A stretch of DNA of 64,000 bases. Origin: Utricularia gibba. Lineage: Eukaryota; Streptophyta; Magnoliopsida; Lamiales; Lentibulariaceae. Location: NCBI GenBank assembly GCA_002189035.1, contig CM007992.1, positions 3,472,001 to 3,536,000 of the forward strand, in the 5' to 3' direction. Below are positions 62,290 to 64,000 of this stretch, piece after piece; position 1 is the first letter of the stretch, and each line of letters opens with the position of its first letter. The translations under genes and the position numbers were made by a program. The notes under the pieces are model-generated. The model was given only the letters and a program-made list of their open reading frames with translations, did no database searches and had not been told where the DNA came from.

Positions 62290-64000
62290 ATGAGACTCAT
62301 TCTTCCAGCTGCGTCTCTGCTCCTGCTCTTTTCCTGTGTAGGTGAGAATCTCAACACAGAACTGTCTTTGCATGCAGCTTCTGTCTATCATGGATCTTCG
62401 TTGTCTCTCAGCTGCGTATGATCCCCTGGATCCCAACGGGAACATTACAGTAAAATGGGACATCATGTCTTGGACCCCAGATGGATATGTGGTAACAATA
62501 CATGGTTCCAACAGTTCATGTAGATCACTTGTGTTTTCCAATGGAATCTTCTACCTGTTCAACTGCTCATGTTGATCACTTGTGTTTTCCAATGGAAACT
62601 TCTACCTGTTGCAATGCCATGCAGGCCGTGGTCACGATGAACAATTTTCAAATGTATCGCCATGTGATGAACCCGGGGTGGAACCTGGGGTGGGTTTGGG
62701 CGAAGAAGGAAGTGATATGGACCATGGCTGGCGCACAAGCTACTGAGCAAGGTGATTGCTCCAAGTTCAAAGGCAATATTCCTCACTGCTGCAAGAAGAA
62801 CCCCACCATCGTGGACTTACTGCCGGGAGTTCCATATAATCAGCAGTTCAGCAACTGCTGTAAAGGCGGCGTGTTGTCCTCTTGGGGCCAAGATCCATCA
62901 GCTGCTGTGTCACAGTTCCAAATCAGCGTTGGTCAGGCAGGAACATCAAATAAGACTGTGAAGCTCCCACTGAATTTTACCTTTGGCCCTGCTTTGGGAT
63001 ATACCTGTGGACCGGCAAAGATCGTGCCTTCAACTATCTTTTTGACCCCTGATCGCAGGAGGAAGACACAGGCCCTGAGTAAGAAATGAATACATGATAA
63101 AAGCTATGGGTCTGAGTTTTCGTTCACTGATTTCTAACGAAATGAAGTCTTTTTCAGTGACATGGAATGTAACCTGCACATACTCACAGTTTCTGGCAAC
63201 GAGGCATCCCACCTGCTGCGTCTCAATGTCATCTTTCTACAACGAGACCATTACTCCGTGTCCTTCCTGTTCCTGTGGCTGTGAAAACAAAAACAAATGC
63301 ATCAAGTGAGCTGCTGTATTTCAGTTTCATCTGTCAAATTTGCTTACTATTTGCAGCAGGAGTGACTCCAAGCTTTTCATCAGGAGTGACTCCAAGCTTT
63401 TGAGTGTAGTTGGAGTGAACACTCCAAGAAAAGACAATACCCCATTATTGCAATGCACTCACCACATGTGTCCTGTGAGAGTTCACTGGCATGTCAAGGT
63501 CAACTACAAGGACTACTGGCGAGTAAAGATTGCTGTCACGAACTTCAACTACAGGATGAACTACACACAATGGACTCTCGTCGTGCAGCATCCCAATCTC
63601 AACAATGTGACACAAGTTTTCAGCTTTGATTACAAACCCCTTGTGGCCTATGGTTCCATCAGTGAGTATACTTCTACAAGGCACAACATAGACTCATTTG
63701 GGGACTGGGAACTTTAACATTAACTAGTTTGAACTACTTGCAGATGACACAGCGATGTTCTATGGAATGAAATTTTACAATGACTTGCTAATGGAAGCAG
63801 GGCCACTTGGGAATATTCAATCTGAGTTACTGCTTCAGAAGGATGCAAATACCTTCACTCTGACGCAAGGGTGGGCTTTTCCTAGGAAAGTATATTTCAA
63901 TGGAGATGAATGCATGCTGCCTCCTCCAGATTCCTACCCTTTTCTTCCAAATTCAGCTTATCCAGTGAGAGTTTTTGTCTCACTCATGATATCTTCTATG
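62290..64000 (+). CDS. COBRA-like GPI-anchored wall protein (3' end outside window)
   Basis: COBRA-family proteins sit on the outer plasma membrane and influence cellulose deposition. Exons are 62290-62341, 62412-62491, 62625-63078, 63158-63305, 63360-63661 and 63744-64000 (continuing). The start gives a signal peptide MRLILPAASLLLLFSC, then AYDPLDPNGNITVKWDIMSW and TPDGYV/AVVTMNNFQMYRH (carbohydrate-binding-like N-domain). CKKNPTIVDLLPG, CCKGGVLSSWGQDP, the cysteine-rich CCVSMSSFYNETITPCPSCS, CTHHMCPVRVHWHVK and GWAFPRKVYFNGDECMLPPP are all family hallmarks. The variable loop after the cysteine block contains an 8-residue duplication (SDSKLFIR/SDSKLL). The window stops before the GPI signal would end. 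Paralogue (COB, COBL1/2 or COBL4) is not resolved. Confidence 0.94.
62517..62618 (+). repeat. 51-bp tandem duplication in COBRA-like intron 2
   Basis: Two adjacent units starting CATGT(A/T)GATCACTTGTG at 62517 and 62568 differ by a few substitutions, mainly at the end. They lie wholly in intron 2 (62492-62624), and the second ends just before the acceptor. Confidence 0.85.

Noticed and set aside
62517-62618. CRISPR-like repeat
   Set aside because: Only two adjacent copies without spacers, inside a plant intron.

Overview
This is a nuclear segment of a flowering-plant genome. The genes carry many short GT-AG introns and belong to land-plant families (CC-type glutaredoxin, LBD, remorin, CASP-like, KRP, GAUT, COBRA-like, single-Myb-histone). 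They are separated by AT-rich intergenic DNA with microsatellites and degraded repeats. I cannot name the species from sequence alone. I see no bacterial operon, CRISPR array or intact mobile element.

Layout. 0.8-6 kb: a VAP27-type ER membrane-contact protein (+) and a vacuolar NHX-type cation/proton antiporter (-), facing tail to tail. 7.5-17 kb: a 66-residue plant protein (+), a BAM9-type non-catalytic beta-amylase (-), a CASP-like membrane protein (-) and a PBL27-like receptor-like cytoplasmic kinase (-). 18-24.5 kb: a CC-type glutaredoxin (+), then CcmA for mitochondrial cytochrome c maturation (-) and organellar methionyl-tRNA formyltransferase (+), which diverge from a shared 5' region. 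26-30.3 kb: a telomere-repeat-binding Myb/H1 protein (+) and a class II LBD regulator (+). 31.7-39.7 kb: a papain-like cysteine protease (-), a remorin (-), a small EF-hand protein (+) and a KRP cyclin-dependent kinase inhibitor (-). 42.7-64 kb: a GAUT9-like pectin galacturonosyltransferase (-), a 15-kb SPLAYED-type SWI/SNF ATPase gene (-) bracketed by two identical tRNA-Ile(AAU) genes, and a COBRA-like GPI-anchored wall protein (+) cut by the window end.

These are independent genes, not one pathway. Some share themes: GAUT9, COBRA-like and CASP-like act at the wall and plasma membrane; CcmA and FMT both serve organelle gene products; TRB and SPLAYED act on chromatin. The glutaredoxin, PBL27-like kinase and BAM9 cluster matches Arabidopsis genes that, as I recall, lie close together on chromosome 5.

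The strongest unexpected signal concerns sequence quality. Six otherwise well-conserved reading frames (glutaredoxin, LBD, remorin, GAUT and twice in SPLAYED) are each broken by loss of exactly one base in a short G/C run. One loss is confirmed internally, because a 198-bp coding repeat has one 197-bp spacing. This points to systematic G/C-homopolymer undercalling in the assembly rather than six pseudogenes. Other points of interest are a 66-residue tandem repeat in the SPLAYED C-terminus, a strong G-quadruplex tract in one of its introns, a GC-AG intron, a GA-AG intron boundary in FMT, a duplicated splice acceptor in the COBRA-like gene, and a perfect hairpin next to a poly(A) signal. I found no convincing undescribed multi-gene system.
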